Below, piece after piece: positions 5,118 through 5,347 of a stretch of DNA of 5,347 nt. Positions within the stretch are counted from its first letter, which is position 1; every line of letters begins with the position of its first letter. Source of the DNA: Selenomonadaceae bacterium (GTDB lineage: Bacteria > Bacillota > Negativicutes > Selenomonadales > Selenomonadaceae); contig JAEERZ010000162.1 in assembly GCA_016286075.1 (NCBI GenBank), positions 1 to 5,347 on the forward strand. The letters are read 5' to 3'. The translations under genes were made by a program, and so were the position numbers. The notes under the pieces are model-generated. The model was given only the letters and a program-made list of their open reading frames with translations, was not told where the DNA came from and did no database searches.

Positions 5118-5159
5118 AAAAACGGCAGCGCACGGAAAATTTCGTGCGCTGCCGTTTTT
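5118..5159 (+). terminator. Rho-independent terminator of the RNase H gene
   Basis: AAAAACGGCAGCGCACG (5118-5134) pairs perfectly with 5143-5159, giving a 17-bp stem with an 8-base loop and ending in TTTTT. It begins two bases after the stop codon. The A tract on the left means it could also stop transcription coming from the right. Confidence 0.9.
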
Positions 5160-5167
5160 GTTCCTTG

Positions 5168-5217
5168 CCTTCCCCTTGAGGGGAAGGGGGACCGCCGTAG
5201 GCGGTGGATGAGGTGTT
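5168..5217. repeat. Double-hairpin intergenic repeat-like element
   Basis: Two hairpins lie side by side. CCTTCCCCT (5168-5176) pairs with AGGGGAAGG (5179-5187), and ACCGCC (5191-5196) pairs with GGCGGT (5200-5205). GGATGAGGTGTTG follows. From memory, this arrangement resembles short palindromic repeats scattered between genes in many Bacillota genomes, where spurious translations give peptides such as PPSPQGEGK. Only one clear copy is in the window, so repetition is not shown here. It is not likely to be coding. Confidence 0.6.
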
Positions 5218-5278
5218 GAAGCGTATCGTTTGATATAAGCATGAATAATAATCCTTTGTAAAAGCTATTCGCAATGGC

Positions 5279-5314
5279 TTGTGCGATTGTTTGCACTCAT
5301 CGTTGTGCAATTGT
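5279..5314. repeat. Short direct repeat, 24-base period
   Basis: TTGTGCGATTGT (5279-5290) recurs as TTGTGCAATTGT (5303-5314) with one difference. The inverted pair TTGCAC (5291-5296) and GTGCAA (5305-5310) spans the same stretch. This lies in the non-coding right end and may belong to the same repeat block as 5168-5217. I see no gene between 5117 and 5347. Confidence 0.5.
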
Positions 5315-5316
5315 CT

Positions 5317-5338
5317 TGGCGGGGCTTCGCCCCCGTCA
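5317..5338. repeat. GC-rich hairpin at the right edge
   Basis: TGGCGGGG (5317-5324) can pair with CCCCGTCA (5331-5338), including one G-T pair, around CTTCGC. An alternative pairing is GGGGC-TTC-GCCCC (5321-5333). No T tract follows on the plus strand, so it is not an obvious terminator. It may be part of the repeat block, which could continue beyond the window. Confidence 0.5.
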
Positions 5339-5347
5339 CAGTCCAGT

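Noticed and set aside
4766..5310. Minus-strand open frames through the terminator and right-edge repeat
   Set aside because: They read through the terminator hairpin and the palindromic repeat, producing the GGPPSPQGEGK-type peptide expected from repeat DNA, with no initiation signal.
5168..5314. CRISPR array
   Set aside because: Only two imperfect 12-base repeats with a 24-base period and separate palindromes are present; there are no regular repeat-spacer units.

Overview
This window looks like chromosomal DNA from a moderately GC-rich bacterium. The Gram-positive-type signals (a near-perfect AAAGGAGGTGA Shine-Dalgarno, TATAAT boxes often preceded by TGN, A-tract/T-tract terminators), a secreted His/Arg-rich protein and an RNase H with viroplasmin-type N-terminal domains fit Bacillota, with Negativicutes (Selenomonadales-like) as my best guess. 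That placement is inference; no rRNA or other marker gene is present. Most coding sequence is visibly GC-rich. The exception is the ATPase gene at 1103-2329, which is more AT-rich.

Layout. At the left edge, positions 1-486 (minus strand) hold the N-terminal 162 residues of an exported protein of unknown function that continues outside the window. It is transcribed divergently from a small exported protein at 660-1010 (plus), whose mature part carries 23 histidines. A strong hairpin terminator (1017-1046) separates this from a convergent 408-residue ATPase of the AAA_14/DUF4143 (COG1373) type at 1103-2329 (minus). The ATPase has its own consensus promoter, which is overlapped by a 41-bp near-perfect palindrome (2343-2383). 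Next come a DUF1269-like glycine-rich protein at 2488-3099 (minus, with its own terminator and promoter) and a HAD-family phosphatase of the phosphoglycolate-phosphatase type at 3163-3849 (minus). The phosphatase diverges from a 366-residue ribonuclease HI at 4016-5116 (plus), which has two N-terminal hybrid-binding domains and a helical C-terminal extension. A 17-bp-stem terminator follows, and the last 190 bases are non-coding, hairpin-rich repeat-like DNA.

How the genes relate. There is no multi-gene operon here: nearly every gene has a recognisable promoter, and three genes end at a hairpin terminator. The neighbourhood therefore reads as a row of independent units rather than one pathway. 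RNase H and the HAD phosphatase are housekeeping-type functions (RNA:DNA hybrid removal; small phosphoester hydrolysis). The two leftmost genes make exported proteins. The ATPase is the most accessory-looking element: different base composition, own promoter and operator-like palindrome, insulated by terminators on both sides.

The best candidates for something undescribed are the palindrome-controlled ATPase/nuclease-like protein, the His-rich exported protein, the unusual RNase H, and the repeat block at the right edge. I see no tRNA, rRNA, CRISPR array, transposase or phage gene.
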